Notes under the pieces: model-generated | What the model was told of the DNA's origin: nothing | What the model saw: only the letters and a program-made list of their open reading frames with translations | Databases searched by the model: none | Translations under genes and position numbers: made by a program | DNA from: Herbiconiux sp. | GTDB lineage: Bacteria; Actinomycetota; Actinomycetes; Actinomycetales; Microbacteriaceae | Assembly: GCF_023264855.1 (NCBI RefSeq) | Contig: NZ_JAHFUW010000002.1 | Location: 62,001-126,000 of the forward strand | Direction: 5' to 3' | Length of the DNA: 64,000 nt | Part shown: positions 55,765-64,000 of the stretch, piece by piece | Layout of the letters: every line of letters starts with the position of its first letter | Position numbering within the stretch: the first letter of the stretch is position 1

Positions 55765-57743
55765 CAGGCGGTGACCTTCTCTGAGGTGCGGGCGGGCTCC
55801 TGGCCTTCTGATCCGTAGTCAGAGGCCTCGTTCGCGGTGGTGGTGCGGGCGGCGGTGGCTCCGGTGGTGGAGGAGCTGGTGGCACCGGCGGGGCTGGTGC
55901 GGGCGGCGGGGCGGGCGCTGGTGGTGGTGGAGGAGCTGGTGGCACCGGCGGGGCTGGTGGCGGATGCGCGCGCGGCCGAGCCCGGCAGGCCGGCGACCGC
56001 GTCGGTCACCGTGGGCACCAGCTGCGGTTCCGGATGCGCACGCGCGAGTGCGAGGTGCCCCGCGAAGACCGGCTCGGTGTGCGGGAAGTCGGTGCGGAAG
56101 TGCGCGCCGCGCGACTCCTCGCGTGCCAGCGCCGACTCCACCACGAGGCGTGCGATCTGCAGCAGGTTGGCGGTCTCCAGCCGGGCGAGGTCGAGCTCCG
56201 CACCGGCCCCGGTGTCGATGCCCCACCCTGCGAGCGTCGCTCGGGCGGCTCGCAGCGCGTCGCCGTCGCGGCCGACCCCCGCGCTCGCCCACATCAGCTC
56301 GTGCAGCTCGGCCCGCGTCGGCTCATGCAACTCGGCCCGCGTGGGCTCATGCAGCTCGGCGCGACCAGGGACCGGCACGAACGCGGCGGACGCGAACGCG
56401 GGCTCCGACGGCCCGGCGAGCACCTCGGCGAGCGCGGTCGCCGCGCGGTGCGCGAAGACGAGCGACTCCAGCAGCGAGTTCGAGGCCAGCCGATTGGCCC
56501 CGTGCACGCCGGTGCACGAGACCTCGCCCACGGCCCACAGGCCCGAGAGGGAGGTGCGCCCGTCGAGATCGGTGGCCACTCCGCCCATCCAGTAATGCGC
56601 CGCCGGAGCCACCGGTACCGGTTCGTGCGCCCAGTCGAGTCCGTTCTGACGCATGGCGGCGGAGATCGTGGGAAAGCGGCGCTCGAGCTCCTCGGCGCCG
56701 ATGCCCGTGGCATCCAGTCGCACCGGCCGGCCCGTGCGTTGCATCTCGGCGGCGATTTCACGGGCCACGATGTCGCGCGGGGCGAGCTCGGCGAGCGGAT
56801 GCCGCCCCACCATGAACCGCTCGCCGGCGTCGTTCACGAGCACGGCGCCGTCGCCGCGCACGGCCTCCGAGACCAGGAACGCGCCCGGCACGGCCAGCGC
56901 CGTCGGGTGGAACTGCACGAACTCCACGTCGGCGAGCACCGCGCCCGCGCGCCAGGCGGCCGCCGCCCCATCGCCGGTCGCGACGACGGGGTTCGTCGTG
57001 AACGGGTACAGCTGACCGATGCCCCCGCTGGCGAGCACGACGGCGTCGGCGGCGAGTACCTCGCGCGCGCCTCCGCGCACGACCTCGACCCCCACCACCC
57101 GGCCGGCCGATCCCGGCGTCGCGTTGCCATCCGAATCCGCGCCGAAGGACTCGCCCGCCGCGTCCGGAACCGCGCCCACAGCCTCGTCCGCGGCATCCGG
57201 AGCCGTCACCAGGTCGGCCAGGAACGTCGACGACATCACCGCGATGCCCGCCCAGCGGACGGCGCGCACGAGGGCGCTCTCGATCGAGAGACCGGTCGCG
57301 TCGCCGCCCGCGTGCAGGATGCGGTGCATCGAGTGCGCGCCCTCCAGCCCGGCGTCGAACGGGGCGTCGGCGGCACCGCCCTCGCGGTCGAAGCCCACGC
57401 CCCAGGCGATGAGGTCGCGGATGCGCTCGGGTCCGTCACCGCAGAGCGCGGCCACGGCGGCCGGATCGGACAACCCCGCCCCGGCCACCAGCGTGTCGGC
57501 GATGTGCGACTCGACGGTGTCGCCCGGCATCACGGCGGCGGCGATCCCACCCTGCGCGTAGCGGGTGTTGCTGTCGTCGATCGTCGACTTGGTCACGACG
57601 GTCAGCTCGATCGGCACCCCGATCTCCCGGCACCGCGCCTTCAGCGTCAGCGCGGTCACGAGCCCTGCGACCCCGCTGCCCACCACGACCACCCGCCGGG
57701 CCCGTCCGCGCTCCGCGCCACCCGCCGCCTCGTGCGCGGTCAC
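55764..57743 (-). CDS. nadB: L-aspartate oxidase with repetitive C-terminal extension
   Basis: A 659-residue NadB, longer than the usual ~530-560. It makes iminoaspartate for quinolinate synthesis using FAD: VVVVGSGVAGLVTALTLK (FAD loop), SNTRYAQGGIAAA, HYWMGGVATDLDGRTSLSGLWAVGEVSCTGVHGANRLASNSL. Two low-complexity expansions stand out: a RAELHEPT repeat encoded at 56301-56363 and a Ser/Thr/Ala-rich C-terminal tail with two SPAGATSSSTT units encoded at 55863-55959. A Gly/Ala/Asp-rich loop near residue 190 is also extended. The start is GTG 57743, overlapping the nadA stop by 4 nt. Confidence 0.9.
   Translation of the reverse strand: MTAHEAAGGAERGRARRVVVVGSGVAGLVTALTLKARCREIGVPIELTVVTKSTIDDSNTRYAQGGIAAAVMPGDTVESHIADTLVAGAGLSDPAAVAALCGDGPERIRDLIAWGVGFDREGGAADAPFDAGLEGAHSMHRILHAGGDATGLSIESALVRAVRWAGIAVMSSTFLADLVTAPDAADEAVGAVPDAAGESFGADSDGNATPGSAGRVVGVEVVRGGAREVLAADAVVLASGGIGQLYPFTTNPVVATGDGAAAAWRAGAVLADVEFVQFHPTALAVPGAFLVSEAVRGDGAVLVNDAGERFMVGRHPLAELAPRDIVAREIAAEMQRTGRPVRLDATGIGAEELERRFPTISAAMRQNGLDWAHEPVPVAPAAHYWMGGVATDLDGRTSLSGLWAVGEVSCTGVHGANRLASNSLLESLVFAHRAATALAEVLAGPSEPAFASAAFVPVPGRAELHEPTRAELHEPTRAELHELMWASAGVGRDGDALRAARATLAGWGIDTGAGAELDLARLETANLLQIARLVVESALAREESRGAHFRTDFPHTEPVFAGHLALARAHPEPQLVPTVTDAVAGLPGSAARASATSPAGATSSSTTTSARPAARTSPAGATSSSTTGATAARTTTANEASDYGSEGQEPARTSEKVTA
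55863..55959. repeat. 37-nt direct repeat in the 3' end of nadB
   Basis: The segment beginning GGTGGTGGAGGAGCTGGTGG at 55863-55899 recurs at 55923-55959, exactly 60 nt on. The unit is a multiple of neither 37 nor the spacer but keeps frame (60 = 20 codons), so it expands the protein tail without a shift. Confidence 0.65.
56301..56363. repeat. 24-nt tandem repeat inside nadB
   Basis: Two full and one partial 24-nt units (56301-56324, 56325-56348, 56349 onward), each centred on GCAGCTCGGCCCGCGT-like sequence. They encode RAELHEPT repeated. The unit length is eight codons, so the frame is kept. Confidence 0.6.
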
Positions 57744-59026
57744 GGCCGGGCCGCGAGCATCCGCTCGAGGGCCACGCGGGCCGGCACGGCCACGTCGTCG
57801 GCCACGGTGATCTGGTTCACCACGCGACCGGCCACGAGTTCCTCGAGCACCCAGGCCAGGTAGCCGGGGTGGATGCGGTACATCGTGGAGCAGGGGCAGA
57901 TCACGTCGTCGAGGCAGAAGATGGTGTGCTGCGGGTACTCGTTCGCCAGTCGCTGCACGAGGTTGATCTCGGTGCCGATGGCGAAGGTGGTGCCGGCGGG
58001 CGCCGCCTGGATCGCCTTCACGATGAAGTCGGTCGAGCCGGCCGAGTCGGCCGCGTCTACGACCGGCATCGGGCACTCGGGGTGCACGATCACGCGCACG
58101 TCCGGGTGCTCGGCCCGCGCCTTCTCGATCTGCGCCACCGTGAAACGCTTGTGCACCGAGCAGAAACCGTGCCACAGGATGACCTGCGCATCGAGCAATT
58201 CCTCCGAGGTCGAGCCGCCGAAGGCCTTGCGCGGGTTCCACATCGGCATCCGCTCGAGCGGCACGCCCATCGCTTTGGCCGTGTTGCGGCCGAGGTGCTG
58301 GTCAGGGAAGAACAGCACCCGCTGCCCGCGCTCGAAAGCCCACTCGAGCACCGTCGCCGCGTTCGACGACGTGCACACGATGCCGCCGTGCCGACCACAG
58401 AAGCCCTTGAGGTCGGCCGAGGAGTTCATGTAGGTGACGGGGATGATCGGCACGCGACCCGAAGCATCCGGCTCGGTGCCGTAGATGTCTTCGAGCTGGG
58501 CCCAGGCGTCTTCGACCGAGTCGATGTCGGCCATGTCGGCCATCGAGCATCCGGCGGCCAGGTTGGGCAGGATGACCGACTGCTCGGGTCGTGCCAGGAT
58601 GTCGGCGGTCTCGGCCATGAAGTGCACGCCGCAGAACACGATGGCCTCGGCATCCGGAACCGTCAGCGCCGCGTTCGCCAGCTGGAACGAGTCGCCCACG
58701 AAATCGGCGTACTGCACCACCTCGTCGCGCTGGTAGAAGTGGCCGAGCACCACGACGCGGTCGCCGAGGGTCTCTTTGGCACGACGGATGCGGGCGTCGA
58801 GCTCGAGCTTCGAGGCCGTCTTGTACTCCTCGGGCAGCTGCCCCTGGCGGGGTGCCTCGGCCGGGATCGGATCGGCCATCGAGGCGCCCGGCCCGTACGA
58901 CGGCGGCTGCAGGTCGAAGACCCAGGGTCCCTCCGCGAGTTCGGGCGTGCACGTCGAACCCGAGACGCCCGGGGCGCCCTGGGTGATGAGCTGGATCTCG
59001 TTGTCGACCGACAGCGTGCGGGTCAT
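57740..59026 (-). CDS. nadA: Quinolinate synthase
   Basis: A 428-residue NadA, which condenses iminoaspartate with dihydroxyacetone phosphate. Candidate [4Fe-4S] ligands are Cys132 in VFCGVHFMAE, Cys210/Cys218 in GFCGRHGGIVC and Cys371/Cys377/Cys379 in CLDDVICPC. VILPNLAAGCSMAD and LGHFYQRDEVVQYADFVGDS are diagnostic. The N-terminal ~65 residues precede the core. The ATG at 59026 overlaps the Nudix-regulator stop by 4 nt and its stop overlaps nadB by 4 nt. Confidence 0.93.
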   Translation of the reverse strand: MTRTLSVDNEIQLITQGAPGVSGSTCTPELAEGPWVFDLQPPSYGPGASMADPIPAEAPRQGQLPEEYKTASKLELDARIRRAKETLGDRVVVLGHFYQRDEVVQYADFVGDSFQLANAALTVPDAEAIVFCGVHFMAETADILARPEQSVILPNLAAGCSMADMADIDSVEDAWAQLEDIYGTEPDASGRVPIIPVTYMNSSADLKGFCGRHGGIVCTSSNAATVLEWAFERGQRVLFFPDQHLGRNTAKAMGVPLERMPMWNPRKAFGGSTSEELLDAQVILWHGFCSVHKRFTVAQIEKARAEHPDVRVIVHPECPMPVVDAADSAGSTDFIVKAIQAAPAGTTFAIGTEINLVQRLANEYPQHTIFCLDDVICPCSTMYRIHPGYLAWVLEELVAGRVVNQITVADDVAVPARVALERMLAARP

Positions 59027-59865
59027 GTTCGCGGCTTTCTCGAGGGGGTGGTGGTGGATCGCGCCAGAGGCCCGCGGTCGACGGGTTCGGCGCTGTTGTT
59101 GTAGCGGTAGAGCTTCGGAGGGCGGTAGCTGGTGCCCGTGACGCGTTTGCCGGTGGGCACCACGGTGTTCGAGCTCTCGATCTGGCGGCGGAAGTTCGCC
59201 GGGTCGAGCGTGCGGCCGAGCACGGCCTCGTGCACCTCGCGCAGTTCGGCGAGGGTGAAGGTGTCGCCGAGGAACGCGTGCGCGATGCGGCTGTACTCCA
59301 CCTTGTTGCGCAGCCGCCAGAGGGCGTACTCGATGATGACGTCGTGGTCGAAGGCGAGGTCGGGCAGATCGTCGACCGAGAACCAGGCCACGTTGGTGGG
59401 CTCGGGGGCTCCGGATGCGGTGGTCCCGGATGCGCCGGTCCCGGATGCCGCCCCGGCGTCGACTCCGGATGCCCCGGCTCCCGCCGCGCTCGCCTCGTCG
59501 GCGTTCACGAGCGCCCAGTACACGATCGACACGACCCGGTCTTTGGCGCCGGCCGGCGAGCGGTCGAGGGTGCCGAAGGCGTAGAGCTGCTCGAGGTACC
59601 CCGGTTCGAGGGCGGTGGTGGCCGCGAGCGTGCGCGCAGCGGCGGCCTCGAGGTCTTCGTCGAGCCCGATCGGCCCGCCCGGTAGCGCCCACCGCCCCTC
59701 ATACGGCGGCCGGATGCGCCGCACCAGCGGCAGCCACAGGCTCGGCAGGGCGGCGGTCGGCCGGTCGGGCCTCAGCCCGAAGATCACGGTCGACACGGCG
59801 AGCGCGATCGCTCCCGGTGTCGGCTCCGTCGCCGGCTCCGCAGTCGTCGCATCCTGCTGGGCCAT
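59023..59865 (-). CDS. nrtR: NrtR-type Nudix regulator of NAD synthesis
   Basis: A ~280-residue protein with an N-terminal Nudix domain. GGPIGLDEDLEAAAARTLAATTAL is the Nudix box, weakly conserved, so it may bind an ADP-ribose-like ligand rather than hydrolyse it. A Gly/Ala/Ser-rich linker follows, then a winged-helix C-terminus (AELREVHEAVLGRTLDPANFRRQIES, RPPKLYRYN), the NrtR layout. It should repress nadABC when NAD is plentiful. ATG 59865 is preferred to GTG 59874 because AGGGG lies nine nt away. Two candidate operator boxes are just upstream. Confidence 0.82.
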   Translation of the reverse strand: MAQQDATTAEPATEPTPGAIALAVSTVIFGLRPDRPTAALPSLWLPLVRRIRPPYEGRWALPGGPIGLDEDLEAAAARTLAATTALEPGYLEQLYAFGTLDRSPAGAKDRVVSIVYWALVNADEASAAGAGASGVDAGAASGTGASGTTASGAPEPTNVAWFSVDDLPDLAFDHDVIIEYALWRLRNKVEYSRIAHAFLGDTFTLAELREVHEAVLGRTLDPANFRRQIESSNTVVPTGKRVTGTSYRPPKLYRYNNSAEPVDRGPLARSTTTPSRKPRT

Positions 59866-59876
59866 CTCGCTCACCC

Positions 59877-59910
59877 CCTAAAGGTGAACTCGACTATAAC
59901 CCTTAAGGTC
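59877..59910 (-). promoter_or_regulatory. Candidate NrtR boxes and -10 of the NAD operon
   Basis: Two related boxes, CCTAAAGGTG (59877-59886) and CCCTTAAGGTC (59900-59910), with centres about 24 nt apart, flank the -10 TATAGT (59898-59893, minus strand). The start would be near 59886. That these are NrtR sites is inferred from position. Confidence 0.5.
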
Positions 59911-59930
59911 GCGATAACCCAAACCGACGG

Positions 59931-60689
59931 TCATGAACCTCGGATGCGGCGGCCCAGCTCTGCCGCGTACTCGGCCACGGTCTCGGCCAGAGTCGGCCAC
60001 TCCCCCGGCGGGAAGCGGTCTCGCGCGAAGGTGACGGTGATGCCGGCGGCCGGCCAGCCGGTGTGGTCGCGCACGGCCACGGCCACCGAAGCCAGGCCGC
60101 TCGTGACATCGCCGTCCTCGGCCGCGAAGCCCGCCGCGCGCACTTCGTCGAGGGCTCGGGAGAGCTGCGAGTAGCGGAACGGCTCGCCGTCGCGCCCGGC
60201 GGCGGCCGGGGCATCCCGGTACAGGGCCCGCAGCTGCGACTTCGGCAGCGTCGCGAGCAGCGCGCGTCCGCTGGCCGTGCGGTGGGCCGGAAGCCGCACC
60301 CCCACGTCGGTCACCAGAGCGGGGCGGCGGGGTGCGCGCTCCTCCACGAGGTAGATGACGTCGCTGCCGACGAGCGCCGCCAGGTGTGCGCTCTCGCCGA
60401 GCCGGTCGACGAGGTTCGCCAGCAGCGGGCGGCCGAGCCGGGCCAGCGGTGCTTGGCGCGCGAAGCCCGCGCTGAGCTCGAACGCCGCGACGCCGACGCC
60501 CCAGCGCCTGATCTCGGGAAAGCGGATGGCGTAGCCGTGCGTCTCCATCGCCGTGAGCAGCCGGTACACGCTCGAGCGCGGGAGGCCGAGGGCCGCGGCG
60601 ATGGAGGCGGCCGTCACCGGGCCGCGCTGCTGCGCCAGGTGGCTGAGCACGCGCAAGGTGTGGTGCGCGGTGGGGACTCCGTCGGACAT
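59931..60689 (-). CDS. IclR-family regulator of histidine utilisation
   Basis: A 252-residue IclR-type regulator. Winged helix: HHTLRVLSHLAQQRGPVTAASIAAALGLPRSSVYRLLTAMETHGY; effector domain: GESAHLAALVGSDVIYLVEE, HRTASGRALLATLP and GLASVAVAVRDHTGWP. It is divergent from urocanase with a perfect palindrome between them, so it probably responds to histidine or urocanate and controls the hut genes. Confidence 0.86.
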   Translation of the reverse strand: MSDGVPTAHHTLRVLSHLAQQRGPVTAASIAAALGLPRSSVYRLLTAMETHGYAIRFPEIRRWGVGVAAFELSAGFARQAPLARLGRPLLANLVDRLGESAHLAALVGSDVIYLVEERAPRRPALVTDVGVRLPAHRTASGRALLATLPKSQLRALYRDAPAAAGRDGEPFRYSQLSRALDEVRAAGFAAEDGDVTSGLASVAVAVRDHTGWPAAGITVTFARDRFPPGEWPTLAETVAEYAAELGRRIRGS

Positions 60690-60717
60690 CCGTCTCCCTT
60701 CCGGCCGGCAGGTCTAT

Positions 60718-60735
60718 TGTCCCACGGGTGGGACA
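60718..60735. promoter_or_regulatory. IclR-type operator palindrome in front of hutU
   Basis: TGTCCCAC-GG-GTGGGACA, perfect eight-bp arms. It lies 29 nt upstream of the IclR gene start and 53 nt before the urocanase start, in the divergent promoter. Confidence 0.65.
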
Positions 60736-60788
60736 GATGATCGCCGGAGGCCGTTCCTCCGGCGGGCCGAGTGCGCTGGTATCGGACC

Positions 60789-62516
60789 ATGACCATCCAC
60801 GCCGCTACGACGCCCGCTTCCCAGCAGCCCGCCCACGGCCCGCGCCCGGTGCGCGCCGCTCGTGGATCCGCCCTCACCGCCAAGAGCTGGCAGACCGAGG
60901 CGCCGCTCCGGATGCTGATGAACAACCTCGACCCCGAGGTGGCCGAGCGGCCCGACGATCTCGTCGTGTACGGCGGCACCGGCAAGGCCGCCCGCAGCTG
61001 GGAGGCCTTCGACGCGATCGTGCACGCCCTCGAAGACCTCGAGGCCGACGAGACACTGCTCGTGCAGTCGGGCAAGCCCGTCGGCGTGTTCCGCACGCAC
61101 GAGTGGGCACCCCGTGTGCTGATCGCCAACTCCAACCTGGTGGGCGACTGGGCCACCTGGCCCGAGTTCCGGCGCCTCGAAGCGCTCGGGCTCACCATGT
61201 ACGGCCAGATGACCGCCGGATCATGGATCTACATCGGCACCCAGGGCATCCTGCAGGGCACCTACGAGACCTTCGCGGCCATCGCCGACAAGCGCTTCGG
61301 CGGCACCCTCGCGGGAACCCTCACCCTCACCGGCGGGGCCGGCGGCATGGGCGGCGCGCAGCCGCTGGCGGTCACACTGAACGAGGGCGTGGTGCTGATC
61401 GTCGATGTCGATCCCGCGCGGTTGCGCCGCCGCGTCGAGCACGGCTACCTCGACGAGATGACCGACGACCTCGACGACGCGATCGCCCGGGTGGTGGCGG
61501 CCAAGGCCGAGCGGAGGGCGCTGTCGGTGGGGCTGGTCGGCAACGCCGCCGAGATCTTCCCCGAGCTGCTGCGCCGCGATGCGCCGGATGCGTCCGGCGC
61601 GTCCGGCGCGATCGGCATCGACATCGTCACCGACCAGACCAGCGCGCACGACCCGCTCAGCTACCTACCCGCCGGCGTCGCCCTCGCCGACTGGGCGCGC
61701 GAGGCCCAGGCGGATCCGCAGGGCTTCACCGAGAAGGCCCGCCGCTCCATGGCGGCCCAGGTCGAGGCGATGGTCGGGTTCCAGGATGTCGGCGCCGAGG
61801 TGTTCGACTACGGCAACTCCATCCGGGCCGAGGCCGAGCTCGGCGGCTACGAGCGGGCGTTCGCCTTCCCGGGGTTCGTGCCCGCGTACATCCGCCCGCT
61901 GTTCGCCGAGGGGAAGGGACCGTTCCGCTGGGTGGCGCTCTCGGGCGACCCGGCCGACATCGCCGCGACCGACCGGGCCATCCTGGAACTGTTCCCGCAC
62001 GACGAGAAGCTGCGGCGCTGGATCACCCAGGCCGGCGATAAGGTGCACTTCGAGGGCCTGCCGGCGCGCATCTGCTGGCTCGGCTACAAAGAGCGGCACC
62101 TGGCCGGGCTGAAGTTCAACGAGATGGTGGCCTCGGGCGAGCTCAGCGCGCCGATCGTGATCGGCCGCGACCACCTCGACTCGGGCTCGGTGGCCTCGCC
62201 GTACCGGGAGACCGAGGGCATGGCCGACGGGTCGGATGCGATCGCCGACTGGCCGCTGCTGAACGCGCTGCTCAACACCGCCTCGGGCGCCACCTGGGTG
62301 TCGCTGCACCACGGCGGCGGGGTGGGCATCGGGCGCAGCATCCATGCCGGACAGGTGGTGGTGGCGGATGGCACCCCGCTGGCGGCCGAGAAGATCGAGC
62401 GCGTGCTCGTGAACGACCCGGGCACCGGAGTGATGCGCCACGTCGACGCCGGCTACGAGCGCGCGGCCGACGTGGCCCGCGAGCGCGGCCTCCGCGTGCC
62501 GATGTGGGAGGTGTGA
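60789..62516 (+). CDS. hutU: Urocanate hydratase
   Basis: A 575-residue urocanase, which hydrates urocanate to imidazolonepropionate with tightly bound NAD+. Family phrases: [88 protein letters not shown] and [23 protein letters not shown] 60789 is the probable start although no strong ribosome site is visible. It is the first visible gene of the hut cluster. Confidence 0.93.
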   Translation: MTIHAATTPASQQPAHGPRPVRAARGSALTAKSWQTEAPLRMLMNNLDPEVAERPDDLVVYGGTGKAARSWEAFDAIVHALEDLEADETLLVQSGKPVGVFRTHEWAPRVLIANSNLVGDWATWPEFRRLEALGLTMYGQMTAGSWIYIGTQGILQGTYETFAAIADKRFGGTLAGTLTLTGGAGGMGGAQPLAVTLNEGVVLIVDVDPARLRRRVEHGYLDEMTDDLDDAIARVVAAKAERRALSVGLVGNAAEIFPELLRRDAPDASGASGAIGIDIVTDQTSAHDPLSYLPAGVALADWAREAQADPQGFTEKARRSMAAQVEAMVGFQDVGAEVFDYGNSIRAEAELGGYERAFAFPGFVPAYIRPLFAEGKGPFRWVALSGDPADIAATDRAILELFPHDEKLRRWITQAGDKVHFEGLPARICWLGYKERHLAGLKFNEMVASGELSAPIVIGRDHLDSGSVASPYRETEGMADGSDAIADWPLLNALLNTASGATWVSLHHGGGVGIGRSIHAGQVVVADGTPLAAEKIERVLVNDPGTGVMRHVDAGYERAADVARERGLRVPMWEV

Positions 62517-62645
62517 CCGTGCAGCGGGCTGCGCTCGCGCCCCCGCCCACCCCCACGCCCACAGCGGTGCCCGCCCTCGCGACCTCCTCCGTAGGCGAAG
62601 CTGCCGCATCCGTAGGCGAAGCCGCCGCATCCGTGGTCGGAGCTG

Positions 62646-62697
62646 CCGAACCGATGGAGCGGCACTCGTCCTCCGGATGCACGCTCCATCCGTTCGG
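62646..62697. repeat. REP-like palindrome in the hutU downstream gap
   Basis: CCGAACCGATGGAGCG (62646-62661) and CGCTCCATCCGTTCGG (62682-62697) are inverted arms (15 of 16). A third half-copy, TTCTCCATCCATTCGG, follows near 62711-62726. The rest of the 268-nt gap (62517-62784) holds short GCCGCATCCGTAGGCGAAG repeats and no gene I can support. Confidence 0.6.
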
Positions 62698-62784
62698 TCG
62701 ACGCCGCGCGTTCTCCATCCATTCGGCAGGACCCACCCGGTGCGAGGGCGCGCCGGGTGCCCGTGTGGGCGCGAGGGTGCAGCC

Positions 62785-63987
62785 GTGAGCGGGCGCAGCC
62801 TGCTCGACGGGCTGGGCGAGATCACGGAGGTGGGGCGCGATCGGCGGCGGGGCGGGTGGTCGCGGCACCTCGGCGACGACGGGGAGGTGCAGCTGCGCGA
62901 GTGGTTCCGGGAGCGCGCCGCGCGGCTGGGACTCGACGTCGAGACCGACCGCAACGGCAACCTCTGGGCCTGGTGGGGAACGCCGGGTCCGGATGCGGTC
63001 GTGACCGGCAGTCACCTCGATTCGGTGCCGGGCGGCGGCGAGTTCGACGGCCCGCTGGGCGTCGTGTCGGCACTGGAAGCCGTCGCGCGGCTGAAGGCCG
63101 CCGGCGTCGTGCCGACACGGCCCGTCGCCGTGATCGTGTTCGCCGAGGAGGAGGGCTCGCGCTTCGGCCGCGCCTGCCTGGGCTCCCGGCTGATGACGGG
63201 CGACATCGATCCCGCACTGGTGCGCTCGCTGCACGACGCCCACGGCGTGCCGTTCGACCGCGCGGCGGCCGCGGCCGGCTTCGATCCCGCACAGATCGGC
63301 GCGGATCCCGAAGCGCTCGCCCGCATCGGCCTGTTCCTCGAACTGCACGTCGAGCAGGGCCGCGGTCTGATCGACCTCGACTCCCCCGTGGCTGTGGCGT
63401 CGAGCATCCTGGCCCACGGTCGCTGGCGGCTGCGCTTCGAGGGTGAGGGCAACCACGCGGGGGCGACCCGGATGCGCGACCGCCGCGATCCGCTGGTGGC
63501 CGCCGCGGCCGGCGTGCTCGAGGTGCGCACCGCAGCCGCGGCCCTCGACGCCCGCGCCACCGTGGGGCGCATCGAGGCCACTCCCGGCGGCACCAACGTG
63601 ATCGCCTCGCGCGCCGAGTTCTGGCTCGACGCCCGCGCCGACTCCGACGCCCAGACCCGCGACCTGGTTTCCCGGATCGCCGAGCAGGCGGCCGCCGCGG
63701 CCCGCGCCGAGGGCTGCACGGTCGAGGTGGTCGAGGAGTCGTGGAGCGGCGAGGTGCGGTTCGATCCCGCGCTCCGAAATCGCCTGTCGGCCGCGCTCGG
63801 CGTCGTGCCCGCCCTGCCGAGCGGTGCCGGGCACGACGCCGGCATCCTCGCGGCGCACGTTCCCTCGGCGATGCTGTTCGTGCGCAATCCCACCGGGATC
63901 TCGCACGCCCCCGACGAGCTCGCCGAACTCGCCGACACCGTGCGCGGGGTCGACGCTCTCGAGACCGTGCTGCGGGGTCTGCTGTGA
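62785..63987 (+). CDS. M20-family amidohydrolase (allantoate amidohydrolase / N-carbamoyl-amino-acid hydrolase type)
   Basis: A 400-residue di-zinc hydrolase of the M20/hydantoinase-carbamoylase class. Motifs: TGSHLDSVPGGGEFDGPLG (metal His and Asp), FAEEEGSRFG (catalytic/metal Glu pair), ELHVEQG (metal His), then the lid domain with GNHAGATRMRDRRD and the final SGAGHDAG. In the hut cluster it may hydrolyse the N-formyl or N-formimino glutamate intermediate; that role is inferred. The start is GTG 62785 with GAGGGTG upstream. The stop overlaps a GTG at 63984 that begins a further gene cut by the window edge. Confidence 0.88.
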   Translation: MSGRSLLDGLGEITEVGRDRRRGGWSRHLGDDGEVQLREWFRERAARLGLDVETDRNGNLWAWWGTPGPDAVVTGSHLDSVPGGGEFDGPLGVVSALEAVARLKAAGVVPTRPVAVIVFAEEEGSRFGRACLGSRLMTGDIDPALVRSLHDAHGVPFDRAAAAAGFDPAQIGADPEALARIGLFLELHVEQGRGLIDLDSPVAVASSILAHGRWRLRFEGEGNHAGATRMRDRRDPLVAAAAGVLEVRTAAAALDARATVGRIEATPGGTNVIASRAEFWLDARADSDAQTRDLVSRIAEQAAAAARAEGCTVEVVEESWSGEVRFDPALRNRLSAALGVVPALPSGAGHDAGILAAHVPSAMLFVRNPTGISHAPDELAELADTVRGVDALETVLRGLL

Positions 63988-64000
63988 GCGGCATCCACGG

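Noticed and set aside
62504-62788. Short plus-strand frame between hutU and the amidohydrolase
   Set aside because: Its translation is repetitive Ala/Pro and simply follows the palindromic repeats; no domain and no conserved start.
63984-64000. Possible start (GTG) of a further hut gene
   Set aside because: Only five codons are inside the window, so neither the start nor the product can be supported.
1-64000. Search by eye for tRNA, rRNA, CRISPR arrays, transposases and integrases
   Set aside because: No matching structures or domains were recognised; small RNAs without conserved sequence could still be missed.

Overview
The window is high-GC actinobacterial DNA, most likely from a member of the Microbacteriaceae. 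The evidence is the GC-rich codon use, the many 4-nt ATGA/GTGA gene overlaps, several genes that look leaderless, and families common in that group (DUF2207, DUF3054, BON arrays, NrtR-type Nudix regulators, F420-type oxidases). The genus is not determined. I see no rRNA, tRNA, CRISPR array, transposase or phage gene.

Layout. (1) 1-6050: the end of a ChvE-like sugar-binding protein gene, then a complete sugar ABC importer (lipoprotein, double ATPase, two permeases) behind a LacI-type operator/hairpin. (2) 6150-24519: a stress/dormancy island. It has a zinc alcohol dehydrogenase, a bactofilin-like membrane protein, three universal stress proteins, five BON-domain proteins, two FMN split-barrel proteins, a flavodoxin, a P-type ATPase, a DLH-like protein, small membrane proteins, and a DevS/DevR (DosS/DosR) two-component pair. 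Eleven near-palindromic boxes close to GGACCAARGNCC lie in its promoter regions and resemble the mycobacterial DosR box. DevR keeps the EKTVKNY recognition helix. I read this as a self-contained DosR-type regulon. For four genes the box centre lies 41.5 or 42.5 nt from the start codon, which suggests leaderless, class II-activated transcripts. Parts of the island are decaying: a flavodoxin remnant, a DUF805 remnant and a DUF1345 protein missing its middle. (3) 24630-36000: a large DUF2207 membrane protein, an SDR, GlsB and CsbD stress proteins, a TetR-controlled YhgE/Pip-type system, a membrane-anchored molybdopterin oxidoreductase, and DUF3054 and EamA membrane proteins. (4) 35991-42634: a LacI-controlled sugar operon (regulator, binding protein, two permeases, GH13 glucosidase) with a divergent gluconokinase. 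(5) 42619-46700: an NAD(P)-binding reductase and two TetR-regulated divergons, with a TrmH-type methyltransferase between them. (6) 46726-53509: CorA, an NRAMP Mn transporter with two MntR-like boxes, a SulP transporter, a lactonase/F420-oxidase fusion, and the DtxR/MntR regulator itself. (7) 53696-59865: the NAD de novo operon nrtR-like, nadA, nadB, nadC, nifS-like, fully overlapping. (8) 59931-64000: an IclR regulator divergent from urocanase and an M20 amidohydrolase (histidine utilisation), running off the window.

Repeats of note: two 77-nt palindromic elements 20 kb apart, a tandem pair of 62-nt hairpin units, an inverted repeat inserted in frame in the NRAMP gene, and internal repeats in nadB.
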